A stretch of DNA of 64,000 nt, taken from assembly GCA_003024785.1 (NCBI GenBank), contig PUQB01000699.1, forward strand, positions 58,625 to 122,624, in the 5' to 3' direction. Position 1 is the stretch's first letter. Each line of letters begins with the position of its first letter. Shown here in pieces: positions 1 to 11,190 of the stretch. Source of the stretch: Selaginella tamariscina. Taxonomy: Eukaryota; Streptophyta; Lycopodiopsida; Selaginellales; Selaginellaceae. Made by a program: the position numbers and the translations under genes. The notes beneath the pieces are model-generated. The model made no database searches. It was not told the DNA's origin and saw only the letters and a program-made list of their open reading frames with translations.

Positions 1-161
1 TTTCACTCCGGGTTCCGTAGTTCTGACCTCAGGTTCCGTACCCTTCACATGTGTGTTTTCATGTTGATTGGTAAACGTCTGTTCCTTGTTCGTTCTTGCA
101 GCATGTACCTTCATTAAAAAAAACCAATTGGTAATAACGACATAAAATATAAGTTATAAAT

Positions 162-211
162 GTGTGTGTGTGTGTGTGTGTGTGTGTGGTGAGAGAGAGA
201 GAGAGAGAGAG
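162..211. repeat. (TG)n-(GA)n compound microsatellite
   Basis: An alternating TG tract passes directly into a GA tract. The same compound design recurs at 302-331, 2316-2380 and 42193-42235. The region 1-517 otherwise holds no gene I can recognise; it probably contains intron and later exons of the minus-strand gene whose first exon is at 518-649. Confidence 0.9.
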
Positions 212-517
212 ATGCATTATATGACAATTTTTGTGCTTAATCTGTATGTGCTAGTTTATATGAAAATAACGAAACCATACATTATAAGTTATAAACAATT
301 GTGTGTGTGTGTGTGTGTCTGAGAGAGAGAGATTATATAAAAAGTTTAATCTGTATGTGCTAATTATATGACTATCTATCATGAAAACACACACCACCAC
401 CACCATCATCTCTCTCTGCATTGCATGAAGAAGAAACGTGCAGTTTCTGAAGCAGCAAAACTGTAGTTTATTTAACCAAGCTAAAATGAAATATTAATTA
501 AACCCGCTAACACTGAC

Positions 518-649
518 CTCGTTGAGCAATTTGGAAGAGCAATTGAATACTGGCATCGGCATTTTCCTCCTTCTGACGTCGATCTCCTCCTTCAACACTC
601 TACGCACTGCGCACTCCACCAGCTCCAAATCTTCCTCCCCACTGCACAT
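518..649 (-). CDS. First coding exon of an unidentified divergent gene (partial)
   Basis: On the minus strand an ATG at 649 opens 44 codons (MCSGEEDLELVECAVRRVLK at the start) and stops exactly at a good splice donor, GAG|GTCAGT. The peptide is acidic then basic and predicted helical, with RRVLKEEIDVRRRKM in the middle and MPVFNCSSKLLNE at its end. I do not recognise the family, and downstream exons lie off the window or were not found. The call rests on clean reading frame, donor position in phase 0, CG-rich codon use unlike the flanking AT-rich DNA, and the divergent arrangement with VHA-d 98 bases away. It could be a chance open frame. Confidence 0.4.
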
Positions 650-747
650 TTGCCCTTGCCCTAGTTTAACGGAGTTAAGGGTGAAAGGGCAATTATAAGG
701 GTTTAGTTAAGGAAGAGATTAGGGTTCTTGGATTTGGGGAAGCAGGG
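650..747. promoter_or_regulatory. Short divergent promoter/5' UTR between unknown gene and VHA-d
   Basis: Only 98 bases separate the two start codons. The spacer holds telo-box-like sequences (AGGGTTTAG at 698-706 and TTAGGGTTC at 719-727), common near starts of plant ribosomal and housekeeping genes. No clear TATA box is seen, so it is probably a bidirectional housekeeping promoter plus both 5' UTRs. Confidence 0.4.
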
Positions 748-1780
748 ATGTATGGATTCGAGGCGCTCACATTCAACATCCACGGCGGATTTCTGGAAGC
801 GATTGTGCGTGGCTTCAGATCTGGATTGCTGACTACGGCGGATTACAACAATCTGTCGCAGTGTGAGACCCTGGATGATATTAAGATGCATCTCTCTGCT
901 ACAGATTACGGGCACTATCTTCAGAATGGTAAGCATGTACAATTATTTAATAAGAGATTACAGACACCGTATGCCACATTTATATGTAATATTAGAGAAG
1001 AATGCAAAATTGATAATTATGTGCATAAATTTTATGTGTGTGTCTTGTAATTTATAGTGAACAATGTGGACATCATTTAATATTTTCAGACACACACACA
1101 CACACACACGTATAACCATATACTGACCTTATCTTTAGCAATTTGTGTCTTTAATTACTCTTTATCAAGAACTTTTATAATTATTTCCCCCGCACACATA
1201 CACACATACATGTGCCTAATATATAATATCTGCATCTTTATACAATTTATGTAGATCCAACTAGATTGTCATATGCATATACTAAAAGGCATATGTAGAT
1301 ATAGAATCATAAACTATATAATTGCAGAGGTCAATAGCTCATGCATTGTATACACATTTCTGTATTATACACATGTAAAATAATATTAATCTTGTGGAAA
1401 TTTCATCTTCAGAGCCATCACCTTTGCACACGAAATCTATTGTTTGAGAAATGCACTCAGAAACTAGTGCAGGATTACAACAGTCTTCTAACTCAAGCAA
1501 CTGAACCGATGTCAACATTCTCGAATACATAACGTAAGTTCACATTATGCAGACGCCATGTGCGTGTGCGTGTGCGTGTGCGTGTGTGTGCACTGAATGC
1601 ATTATTTACACATCATGATATGGGTACTATGTTATGAGTTATAACACTGTGGTTGGATAACCAGGTATGGCTACATAATTGACAACGTGGTTTTGATAGT
1701 CACAGGAGCCCTTCACGAACGAGATGTTCAAGAATTGCTTGAAAAATGCCATCCACTTGGAATGTTATGGGTAAGTGAGC

Positions 1781-1821
<41 letters not shown>

Positions 1822-2318
1822 ATGTGCACGTTTTGTGTGTGTACCTGCATACCGAACTAGGATGCCTGGTGTTTTGCAGGATTGCCACCGTTGCTGCTGC
1901 ACACAACATGGCTGAGCTATATCGTCTTTGTGTTAGTGGATACACCTTTGGCTCCGTATTTCTCTGAATGCATCACTTCTGAGGTCAGTAAATGCAGACA
2001 CATATGCAAAGCTGTATGTGCATATTTGTGTATGTATATGCCGCTGATCTTATATAGCAGGATTTGGATGATATGAATATCGAAATAATGAGAAACACGC
2101 TGTATAAGGCCTATTTGGAAGATTTCTACAAGTTCTGCAAGGTATTATTTGGTATTTTCTAGGTAATACCACATTAAGCTCACTTTAGAATATTCTGCTG
2201 TAGAAACTTGGTGGTGCAACTGCGGAGCTTATGTGTGGCTTGCTGGCATTTGAAGCCGATCGCAGAGCTGTTAACATAACCATCAACAGGTTAATATTTA
2301 GTTATACGTTCCTTAACG

Positions 2319-2380
<62 letters not shown>

Positions 2381-3193
2381 GTGCCTAATCGTGATTTTAT
2401 TTCAGCATCGGAACTGAATTAACCCGTGATGACCGTCGCAAGTTATATTCAAGTTTTGGCCTTCTGTAAGTATGCATTAATTATTTTGTAAACTGTATTC
2501 GTATGTTATGCGATAATGTATCGAATGTTCCTACTACAATACTGTAGATATTGCTAGGCTAGATTTGGAATAGCTAATCTATTAAACATACTTGCATATA
2601 TGTCTTGCTTATTCTGTAATTCACGTCAGGTATCCCTATGGTCATGAAGAGCTTGCTGTCTGCGATGATCCCGACCAAGTACATCTCTAGATCTCTCTCA
2701 CTCTCTCTCTCTCACACACGTTTTTGTATAGGTCCGTGCTGCAGTTGAGAAGTATCCTCCGTACCAACCAATATTTGCAAAGATTGAATATGGCGAGAGT
2801 CAAATGCTCGACAAAGCTTTCTATGAAGAAGAAGTGAAGAGGTTGATCTTGACGTTCGAGCAACAGGTTAGTCTCGCATCTGTATAGTCATATTTTACAC
2901 TTGTAGTAAAAAGATGTGTGTATTATTGATGTTTAAATATGAATATAAGAGTAATATCTTTAATTATTAATTGATTTATACATTATATTAGTTTTTAAAT
3001 GTGTGTGTGTGTGTCTGTGTGTATATATATAACTAATAAGTTTAATTGCATGTGTTTGCAGTTCCACTATGCCGTGTTCTTTGCGTATGTTAGACTACGG
3101 GAACAAGAGATAAGGAATATAATGTGGATATCGGAATGTGTTGCGCAGAACCAAAAGAATCGAATTCACGACGGCATAGTTATGATAATTTGA
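748..3193 (+). CDS. VHA-d: V-type proton ATPase subunit d (VHA-d), ten exons
   Basis: Subunit d forms the bottom of the V-ATPase membrane sector and couples the central rotor stalk to the proteolipid ring. It acts on vacuole and endosome membranes in proton pumping. The translation follows plant VHA-d almost end to end: [14 protein letters not shown] at the start, [55 protein letters not shown] and [19 protein letters not shown] near the end. Exons by eye: 748-928, 1413-1533, 1665-1770, 1880-1983, 2061-2141, 2204-2289, 2406-2465, 2630-2678, 2732-2866, 3062-3193. Oddity: exon 2 needs one extra T (near 1441) and one missing C (near 1520) to be explained, exon 4 has an extra T near 1933, and the exon 3/4 join lacks a few expected residues. 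Everything else is intact, so assembly indels are as likely as decay. Identity is very sure, functionality less so. Confidence 0.93.
2316..2380. repeat. Intronic (TG)n(AG)n microsatellite in VHA-d intron 6
   Basis: A long TG run followed by AG repeats fills most of the intron between the exons ending at 2289 and starting at 2406. Related TG/CG tracts lie in the gene's other introns (1558-1590, 1784-1817, 3001-3022). Confidence 0.9.
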
Positions 3194-3711
3194 GGTACTT
3201 ATAGATGATAATATGTTTTTATGTACCCCGATTTATTAAATAAAGGTACAATGTCCTTTACGTTGTAATAATCTCTGCTCTCAATTATATTGGCTCCCCT
3301 CCCTCTCTCTCCCGCTCTCTCTCCCTCTCTCTTGCTTTGAAGAGAGCTATCATCACATTACTACACATTTGGAGGAGAATATTATTACATTACGTTGTGC
3401 GTGAATGTGTAAATGGATAATATCAACAAACAAAATTAATCTAGATATGTATATATTATAAATAAATTACATGTGTATGTTGAATGTTTAGATGTGAATG
3501 TTGCACCTACTACATATATGAGTGTGTGTGCGTGTGTGCGTGTGTATGTTTGTCTGTGTGTGTGTGAGGAAGGAATATGCTACATCGTCTCTATGTTATA
3601 ACATAACATGTTACTTCATGTGCATGTGTTAGTCTGCATATATCGTGTGCTTAGAGAGTGTAAATGTACACACACCATATATAATGCAGCTCAGTTTAGG
3701 GTTTATGGGAC

Positions 3712-5510
3712 GTGTTGATGCAAATTTGTAGAGTGAGAACAAGATCTAGACGGTACTGCACAGGGGTTGATGCGATTCAGCAGGCATTGGATCATATCAG
3801 GAAACAGAATCACATCAAGCAGGAGAAACAGGACTGGATTACGCTTCTCAAGGAATGCAAGTCGCTCTCCGATGGTGAACGCATCCATGCTCTTGCAACC
3901 AATGCCTCTGTAAGCTCTACAACAAGCGTTGGAAATGCCCTCATACAAATGTACAGCAAGTTCGGCAGCGTGGAACAGGTACACATTCCTGACCAACATC
4001 TATAGTAATGTTGATGCTTACATCTTATAGGCTCGAGCAGCATTTGATCATTTGGGTCAAGATCGAGACATAATCTCATGGAACGTGATGATCACCGCAT
4101 TTGCCCAGAACGGGCACTTGCAGTTTGCAAGAGAAGTCTTTGGGGAGATGCCAGTACGCAGCGCTTCCTCATGGAATACCATGATAGGAGCATATGCTCA
4201 GAATGGAGACACTCAGGAGGCTTTTACTGTCTTCCATTTCATGGACCTCCACGGTGAGAAGCCAGTTAGAGCAACTTTTCTATGTTTGCTGGATTCACTG
4301 GCAAGTTCCACTGATAACGTTTTGAGGTATGGTGTGTGTGTGTGTGTGTGTGTGTATCATATGTGTGGGACACACACAGCATATAAACTATTAGATTTGT
4401 AGGTTGCGGAATCTCCATGCAAGGATTTACGACATGGGATATGAATCAGAAGTGGCAATTGCAACATCCGTTGTAAAACTATATGGGAAATACAGATGCC
4501 CAGAGGAAGCAAATCAAGTGTTAACAATATGCCAGAAGAACATTGTGTCGTGGACAACAATGCTCCACGTGCTTGTACAAGGCAATGACATCACGGGAGC
4601 CAGGAAACTCTTTGAGGTTATCCCTGAGAAGGTACTATAACACACATAAACACACACACATGCGTACTGTCACAGTGAAAGATATAAGATTGTTTTCCTA
4701 CTTTTCCATAGAACTCATTTATGTTTATCTGAAGAACGTAGTCTCATGGAACACTATGATTGTTGGATATGCCCGATCTGGGCATCTGCGGGAGTCTGTG
4801 GACCTGTTCTTGAGAATGGACTCGGAAGGTGAACCACCAGACCGAGTGACTTTTGCTGCAGTCTTGGAGTCTTGTGTTGAACTCGAGGAGCTCTCCCTTG
4901 GTCGCGATATACATTCTTCCATAGATTCTGCTGAAATTTTGTCCGATTTTGCGGTATATATATACATATGTATATGTATATATATCTGTGTGTGTGTGTG
5001 TGTCTATATATGTGTGTGTGTGTGTGTGTGTATAGAGAGAGAGAGAGAGAGAGATGCATATATTATATACTAGTTAGAATCCTGTTTCAGGTTGGAACTG
5101 CTCTCGTTAACTTATATGGTAAATGCGGAAGGATGGAGATAGCAAAAACATGCTTTGACAACATACGTAGCCAAAATTCCTTGCCCAAAACGGCCCCTTA
5201 TACGTCAATAATTGCTCATTATGCTCGGCATGGATATACCTCGGAAGCAGTAGGGATATTCCGTTCCATGGCTGTAGAAGGCTTGAACCAGAGCTCAGTA
5301 TTGTTTATAAGTGTTTTGTCGGCATTCTCGCATTGTGGCAAACTTGGGGATGGAAGAGGTTTCTTTCTGTCTATGGTTGCAGATTATGGAATTGAGCCTG
5401 AGCTGGATCATTACTTGTGCATGGTGGATCTCCTTGGCAGAACTGGAAAGCTTGAGGAAGCTCATGATCTTATTCAGGTGCGTTTAAAGAACATATATTA
5501 TATATATATA

Positions 5511-5565
<55 letters not shown>

Positions 5566-5845
5566 TATACGTATGTGTATGTGTATGTGTATGCGTACAT
5601 AGTTAAATGTAGATATATGTACATAGATGTCGAATAAGCTTTTTTAATAACGTTTCTGGGTGTGTGTGTGTGTGTAACACTGCATGGAGCAGGCAATGCC
5701 GGTTGATGGTGGATCCATGGCATGGAGGAACTTGTTAGCTGCTTGTGAATATCAAGGAGATAGTAGTCGGGGACAGCTTGCTGCAGATAGAGCCTTTCCC
5801 GTCACGTACAATGGACCTCAAACTTGTATGTATCAATGTTATTAA
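3712..5845 (+). CDS. Pentatricopeptide repeat protein, six exons, no E/DYW tail
   Basis: PPR proteins bind organellar RNA through 35-residue helical hairpins, and plant PLS types mostly act in mitochondria or plastids. Repeats are clear: VGNALIQMYSKFGSVEQ, DIISWNVMITAFAQNGHLQF, SSWNTMIGAYAQNGDTQEA, VVSWNTMIVGYARSGH and VGTALVNLYGKCGRMEIA. Exons by eye: 3712-3978, 4031-4327, 4403-4632, 4733-4953, 5091-5476 and 5693-5845, all compatible in phase. The last exon reads MAWRNLLAACEYQGD, the usual end of the repeat array, then stops after about 30 residues where an E domain would normally begin. The start at 3712 is the first in-frame ATG, just after a telo-box (3695-3705). The N-terminus is basic (RTRSRR), fitting organelle targeting. 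Four or more introns are unusual for PPR genes. The exon 3/4 boundary is uncertain. Confidence 0.85.
4956..5055. repeat. Intronic (TA)n(TG)n(GA)n microsatellite in PPR gene
   Basis: A compound tract of ATATATGT, two TG runs and a GA run fills the intron between exons 4 and 5 of the PPR gene. A similar TA/AG tract (5500-5563) fills the next intron. Confidence 0.9.
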
Positions 5846-6391
5846 CTATCATGTGTGTGTTTGTGGGTTACGTGTGTGTTTAATTAACTATCATGTGTAT
5901 GTTTGTCTGTTACGTGTGTGTGTAAAGCATAACATGTAAGAGTTTCCAAATAGAATTCTATGGACTGAAAGCTTCTGGAAGAAGCAGAACATTTCATATG
6001 CAAACTTCCAAGTGACGACATTTTTTTTGCAATGTCAAACACACACGTAGTTCGCATGCATATTAATAGTTGTACGTTACCAATTACTTGTATTCATATA
6101 TAAGGTGTGGGCTCCTCTCTATGACTATATAGTTCTATAGCTATCATATATGAATGAATCCTAAGTATTGTACAATAACTTCTCTAGTTACTATTTAAGT
6201 ACTAGTTGTTTAATATGGTAATCATTATATACACAGACAGATACATAGAGATGTGAAGTATATGTTCATTGCTTACGCCTGCGTGCATGTGTGTACGTGT
6301 GTGTTATGCTGTTTACGCTTATCATCTATTATACATGTGCTTATTAATCTACATGCACAAACATGCTTGCATATTATATACATACATCTCT

Positions 6392-6424
<33 letters not shown>

Positions 6425-7740
6425 ACGCACACACACACACATGCTTATTGTAGTTGATGTAAGTTTACAAAGTGTATGGTCGGATTGTCATATATAGTGA
6501 TTTATGTTAAATTTTAGAGCACAGACACGCATATACATATTATATTATAGACAAGTTCAAATAAGTCTTGACAGAGGGAGAATATTGCAGATTATCTATC
6601 ATAATCAATCACTGCTGCTGTACTTGGGATTACACTGTTTTTCTATTTATTTCGCTTGTTTGCCGCATTTAAAACTCAGGTGAGATCACCATTACACTGG
6701 TACGTATGGTCCATAGCTGTATGTATGTACGTATGTACATACGCACACAGAAAACATTGCAATTTATTATTCATTCTTATTTCCAGTATTAACTTATAGC
6801 TATTATAATATCCTTCTTATTAGGGTTTAGGGCTTAGAATTTAAGGTGGCATTAACTTATAGCTTTTATATATTGACTTTATATTTATTTTGTAATAATG
6901 TTATATTCACATGTTACTCCATGGTTCACATGATTCATAATATCAGCTAGAGCATCACATGCACAAGTTAGTTAATCTGCATAGGAATTCCGTGCAAGGG
7001 ATCTTACTGGTGCAACTACCCTAAAAAAGCTCTCCTTGTTTGAATGTGTGTTAACGTATAGTATGTAAGGTGGACATGTACGTATGTTGTATACACGACC
7101 ACGTATATACTCAATGACGATATATATATATGACTTATATTTGTATACAAGATAATAGTTACAGATATAAGCCTTGCTGACGTGCATAGCGTTTGTATAC
7201 ATCTTACATACTGTACAGTAGTTTATATACATATAAAATACGTAAGTCAAATCTATTGCCAAAACAGCTTCTAGATCTGTGTCTTTTGGGAATTGCCACC
7301 TTCCGTAGCTGTTCTTATTGGAAACTGAATAAACAATACATGTTCAAGTATATAAAATACTATACATATACGGTACGTATGTATGACTTGGGTATAAAAT
7401 ACTCATGGGTAGCATAGTTATTCGGTCCAGCATTAAATAGTATTTACCTAGGCGGCTATCTGCTGGATCTACATTGTCTGGCAAACATGTTACATAAACC
7501 CTAATTGTAATTAAATAACTTAACTGCAAACTAAATGATTCGAAATCAACGGTGGTGACGTTGAGTAATTACTCCACTGCAGTACTTACCGTGGGTAATT
7601 AAAGCTGGAAATGACGCGTGGCAGTGCCCTATGGCCATGCATGCGCATGTCCTTTTTAAAGAAACACACCATTTTTGAAGTATGATTAACTAATCACAAA
7701 CGGAATATGATGTGGATATTCCGTTAACCACTACGTTTTG
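5846..7740. other. Intergenic region without recognisable genes
   Basis: Downstream of the PPR gene the sequence is AT-rich, with short TG, CT and CA microsatellites (notably 6388-6440) and many ATATAT stretches. Open frames here are short and made of low-complexity codons. I see no protein family, tRNA or transposon ends. Confidence 0.6.
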
Positions 7741-7748
7741 TTTTGTTT

Positions 7749-7763
7749 TATATATATACATTG
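7749..7763 (+). promoter_or_regulatory. TATA-box candidate for the DUF1645-like gene
   Basis: TTTATATATATACA lies about 150 bases before the ATG at 7913, at a normal distance for a transcript with a 5' UTR of about 120 bases. This is one of the few genes in the window with a visible TATA element; most others carry telo-boxes. Confidence 0.4.
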
Positions 7764-7912
7764 GGAGGGCTGATTTTCTTCCTTGCTGGATCGCCGCCTG
7801 AAGCTTTGGCAGTGTCCTGTTTTTGTCCAATCCAATCCTTATGTTTTGTACTGATTTATTGAGGTATTTGTCTTCTTCACATTAGAGATTATAACATGGA
7901 TCCTGATGCGGG

Positions 7913-8767
7913 ATGTATGAGCCCAGGAAGGCTATCTTCTCGAGGGATTTTGTTCAATCCGATGTTTTCAATCCGTCTACAGCGAGGAAAGATCCAGTTT
8001 CTTCACTGGATTTCGACTTTGGGATGCTTGCATTGCTCAAAACAGATGAGACAGACTCAATCTCCACCGCGGATGAGCTCATTCAAAACGGTAGGCTAAT
8101 CACAGGAATCCCCACAAAAAGCCCATTGAAGAAGCCCCGTGAATCCCATTCAATCCCCGTGTACCATTCTTCTTCCTCGCTTAGTCTCCTCTATACCACC
8201 ATCGACTCCGAAGAGATGGAAGAAATCGTCAGAGAGCGAGCCACTGAATCCATATGCCGTTCTTCATCGTCCTCCAAGCTCAAATTGCTCTTCCGGAGCA
8301 GCTCAGCAGGTTCCGTCAGGCAGCTCCGGCATGAGCCGTCACTTGGCAGATCTGCATCCGACTCCAGAGCCTCCTGTTCCGGTTCCTCTCTCTGCTGCAA
8401 TGTTCTTCCGATCGAGAATAACAAAGAGTCTACACCAAACCACAGTCAGAGAAGAGTCTCCAAGTCAGGCACAACTAGAAAAGCATTAACAGAGATGAAG
8501 GTAGGCAGCAGGACAGATGGTTTCCCCGGTCACTACCAGAAGGTCCCATCCAAGAACACGAAGAACGATGCATGGAGGGTGTACAGCGAGAGGAGCAGCA
8601 ACGCAAACACGACAACAACCAACGGCACAACCAAGGTCGCCCAGGTTTTACACATGGAAGTCTGCATGGGACAAAGTATGGTGGTTTCCAAGGTTGCCAA
8701 GGCTTTCATGAAGAAGGAGAATCACTCCTACAACAACAACAATAAGATTGCTGTCAAGGGGGCTTGA
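7913..8767 (+). CDS. Plant-specific DUF1645-like serine-rich protein, single exon
   Basis: The 284-codon frame is uninterrupted. It carries LDFDFGMLALL (about residue 33), then TADELIQNGRLI (about residue 52), which match the order DFDFGF...SADELFxxGxIxPL that I recall for DUF1645 and related kinase-regulator-like plant proteins. The middle is serine-rich (HSSSSLSLLYTTIDSEEMEE; CRSSSSSKLKLLFRSSSAG), with basic patches fitting a membrane-associated or nuclear regulatory protein. The C-terminus (VVSKVAKAFMKKENHSYNNN) is basic and unlike any domain I know. The biochemical role of the family is unknown. A frame beginning at 7896 (MDPDAGCMSPGRLSSR) overlaps the start and resembles a plausible N-terminus in a different frame, so a one-base break near 7940 is possible. 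Coding is fairly sure; family assignment is tentative. Confidence 0.6.
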   Translation: MYEPRKAIFSRDFVQSDVFNPSTARKDPVSSLDFDFGMLALLKTDETDSISTADELIQNGRLITGIPTKSPLKKPRESHSIPVYHSSSSLSLLYTTIDSEEMEEIVRERATESICRSSSSSKLKLLFRSSSAGSVRQLRHEPSLGRSASDSRASCSGSSLCCNVLPIENNKESTPNHSQRRVSKSGTTRKALTEMKVGSRTDGFPGHYQKVPSKNTKNDAWRVYSERSSNANTTTTNGTTKVAQVLHMEVCMGQSMVVSKVAKAFMKKENHSYNNNNKIAVKGA

Positions 8768-8860
8768 ACATTTGCTCTCTCTCTCTCTTCTTAACTTGTA
8801 TAAATATCAGGTGAGTTAAACATCACCATGTTTAACATAATCAAGTCAATACTTTCAGTT

Positions 8861-9025
8861 CCTTTCTTGATTGTAACAAGTACTGTGTGTGGGAGAGATA
8901 CAAGAGGATATATACTTTGAGAGGGGAAAATGACTAAGATCCTTTCTTGAGTGTAACAAGTACTGTGTGTGAGACAGAGGATATACTCTGAGAGTTATGC
9001 AAGGAGGGAAAATGGCTAGGATTAT
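8861..9025. repeat. Two-copy tandem repeat, about 80 bases
   Basis: The block from 8861 (CCTTTCTTGATTGTAACAAG) recurs at 8940 (CCTTTCTTGAGTGTAACAAG) with the following GTACTGTGTGTG, GAGGATATA and GGGAAAATG elements in the same order. It lies in the 3' flank of the DUF1645-like gene. No hairpin or coding value is seen. Confidence 0.8.
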
Positions 9026-10319
9026 TTAAAAACAGACAGTAGATATAACTGCTCAAATTCAAGACACAGATAGTGACATACATATTTACGAAATTTCTTT
9101 GATATGGACTTTCACTTGACTTGGTTCAAATCGCTGCAGTCGTGGTCTCCAGTGCAATCGAAACCATAATTACGTGCATGTTTTATATTAATTGATTGAA
9201 TTAAACTTCTATTAGTATAGTAAACCATCCAGCAGCTACATGAACGTGAACCAAATCTGTCCATGACAAGCCCATGTTTCGAAGTATATAATATATGTAT
9301 GTGTAAGGTGTGTACGCGTGTGTGTACTACGTTATATAGAGAATCCGTCAAAGGCAGAAGAACTGTGCAACATCGTCAGTATCCACAGTTAGTCCACTCG
9401 TATGATTATGAAGTATTTAATAAGGTTTAAAAATATTTATACAGTTAAATATCGTTTGTACGGGACGTAGTCAAACTTGCGTATCATATCCGTAGTTGAA
9501 AAAACTGCATTGCGCCAACCTGTAAGGTTAATATTTAAATAATACACTATACATCTACACGTGAACTTTTATACATTTTTGTAATAAAATATAATTATTT
9601 TAAATAAATTGCATAAAACATTAATATTTCAGATCACCAGATCCAGAAGCGTGTGTGAGGATTCAATAGTTCGTTAACGATATTCTTCCTGTATGTGCGG
9701 ATAGATAAACAGTGTATTAACATACGCACATGTGGGCGTATAATACAATGAGGGTATATCTAATGCATATACGCAGGTGTATATATACACACATGTGTAT
9801 GTGTATATGAGTGGATTCTGGAATATAACACGCGGAGTCTAAAAAGAAAAGGTCTAAAGGGTGTGAAAGGGAAAGCTACATAGTGAATGATCCAAAACAA
9901 GACAGTTTCACATATAACAACAAAAAAGCTTTAGAACGTTCTTACGAACTTGCAGGGAATTACATACTGGGACTAGGAGCCCATCTAAAACACCACATAC
10001 ACACACGCGTGCACAACGCACAACCACACACATGCACGCGCACAAAGACTTGTACATACACAAATTGACCTACAACCTTCAGTCAAAAAGTTTATTATAG
10101 CTTGTTAATAAACCATCTAAACATACCACACACACACACGTATACACACTCAGTTAATAATTCTATTTACATATGTCTGAACTTGTTAAGAGTTTGAGTT
10201 GACAATATTCAAATATGTATATAAGAAATTTAGCCCTGTTAACAATTGGACTATGCCTAGATAGGGACCTGGATTCTGTCTTGCCATGTAGGCATTTAAA
10301 TTATATTTATAAAAACACA
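9026..10319. other. Intergenic region, nothing recognised
   Basis: AT-rich sequence with scattered CA and TG runs. Open frames are short and low complexity. No gene, RNA or mobile element could be supported. Confidence 0.55.
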
Positions 10320-11190
10320 AACGTGCGTGTGTGTATGCGTGTGTGTATAAAGTGGGTGCAGTGTCTACATGAATGGGTAAATGGAAACATGTTAGTACAG
10401 TGACAAAAGAAAGTTCATATGAAGTTGGGAAGCGGTTCTAGAAACAAACAATTGTATGATACATGTGTATCGAGGATGTGTGCGTGTGTGTGTGTGTGTG
10501 GGTGGGTGTGTTTGTATGTATTCTGTTCTTAGTCAAAAAGCATGACAATGACAAATAGTAGTTGGAGCTTTTTAGCCTGCATACTATGTGTAGGTACCTG
10601 AGAATGTAGTTAGTACGGTTTTGTTAAGTTGAAGCGTATATTGTGACTACTCTATGTACATCCGTACTTGTATATATACAACCATCTGTGTATCATTGGC
10701 ATATCGCAAAAAAGATGTTATACAACTTTCTAGTATAATATAATCCACACACAATATATATATAAATCTACATTAGCTACTGGTATATTGTGTATATACA
10801 TAAATGACGTGCATGCTTTTTCAGTGGTGGAAATGATAGGTATAGTTTTCATTATATGTATGTATACGTGTGTAGGTGTGAGTACACATGTTTATACATG
10901 TACAAATAGTTAATAGTCTGTCTTGAAGGTTATCTCAATACACACTTAAAATTAATAGACACATACGTGTGTGTGTAGAGTTCGTTTCACTGTGTATATA
11001 TTTATATATATATGGAGAGAGGTAGATTTATTTGTATACATTAATATTTTGTATGGAATCATATATACATGTAGAATTACAGGGATTTATACGCGTATCG
11101 ATGAACTAATCACTTTTACACACGCACACCACACGTGTTGTCCAGTGAGTGTCACTATGATATAGCTTATACTATATATCATAGATGAAT
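10320..11190. repeat. Segmental duplication block A
   Basis: About 740 bases from 10343 are closely similar to 18040-18800 in the same orientation: both contain AAAGTGGGTGCAGTG, AAGAAAGTTCATATGAAGTT, GGGAAGCGGTTCTAGAAACA and GTATACGTGTGTAGGTGTGA in order. The tail (10915-11060) also matches 14514-14700. The block has no coding content; it is flanking DNA of the PDSS2-like duplication unit. Confidence 0.85.

Noticed and set aside
1700-1945. Open frames rich in CVCV, THTH, SLSL or YIYI residues
   Set aside because: They are translations of TG, CA, TC and TA microsatellites. Many similar frames across the window (e.g. 33154-33508, 54146-54526, 56110-56583) were left out for the same reason unless an exon lies within.
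7896-8099. Frame with MDPDAGCMSPGRLSSRGILF as separate gene
   Set aside because: It overlaps the longer 7913 frame, lacks family content, and is probably either chance or the true N-terminus after a one-base break.
9110-9150. T-loop-like GGTTCAAATC suggesting a tRNA
   Set aside because: No matching acceptor, D or anticodon arms could be found around it. No tRNA gene was supported anywhere.
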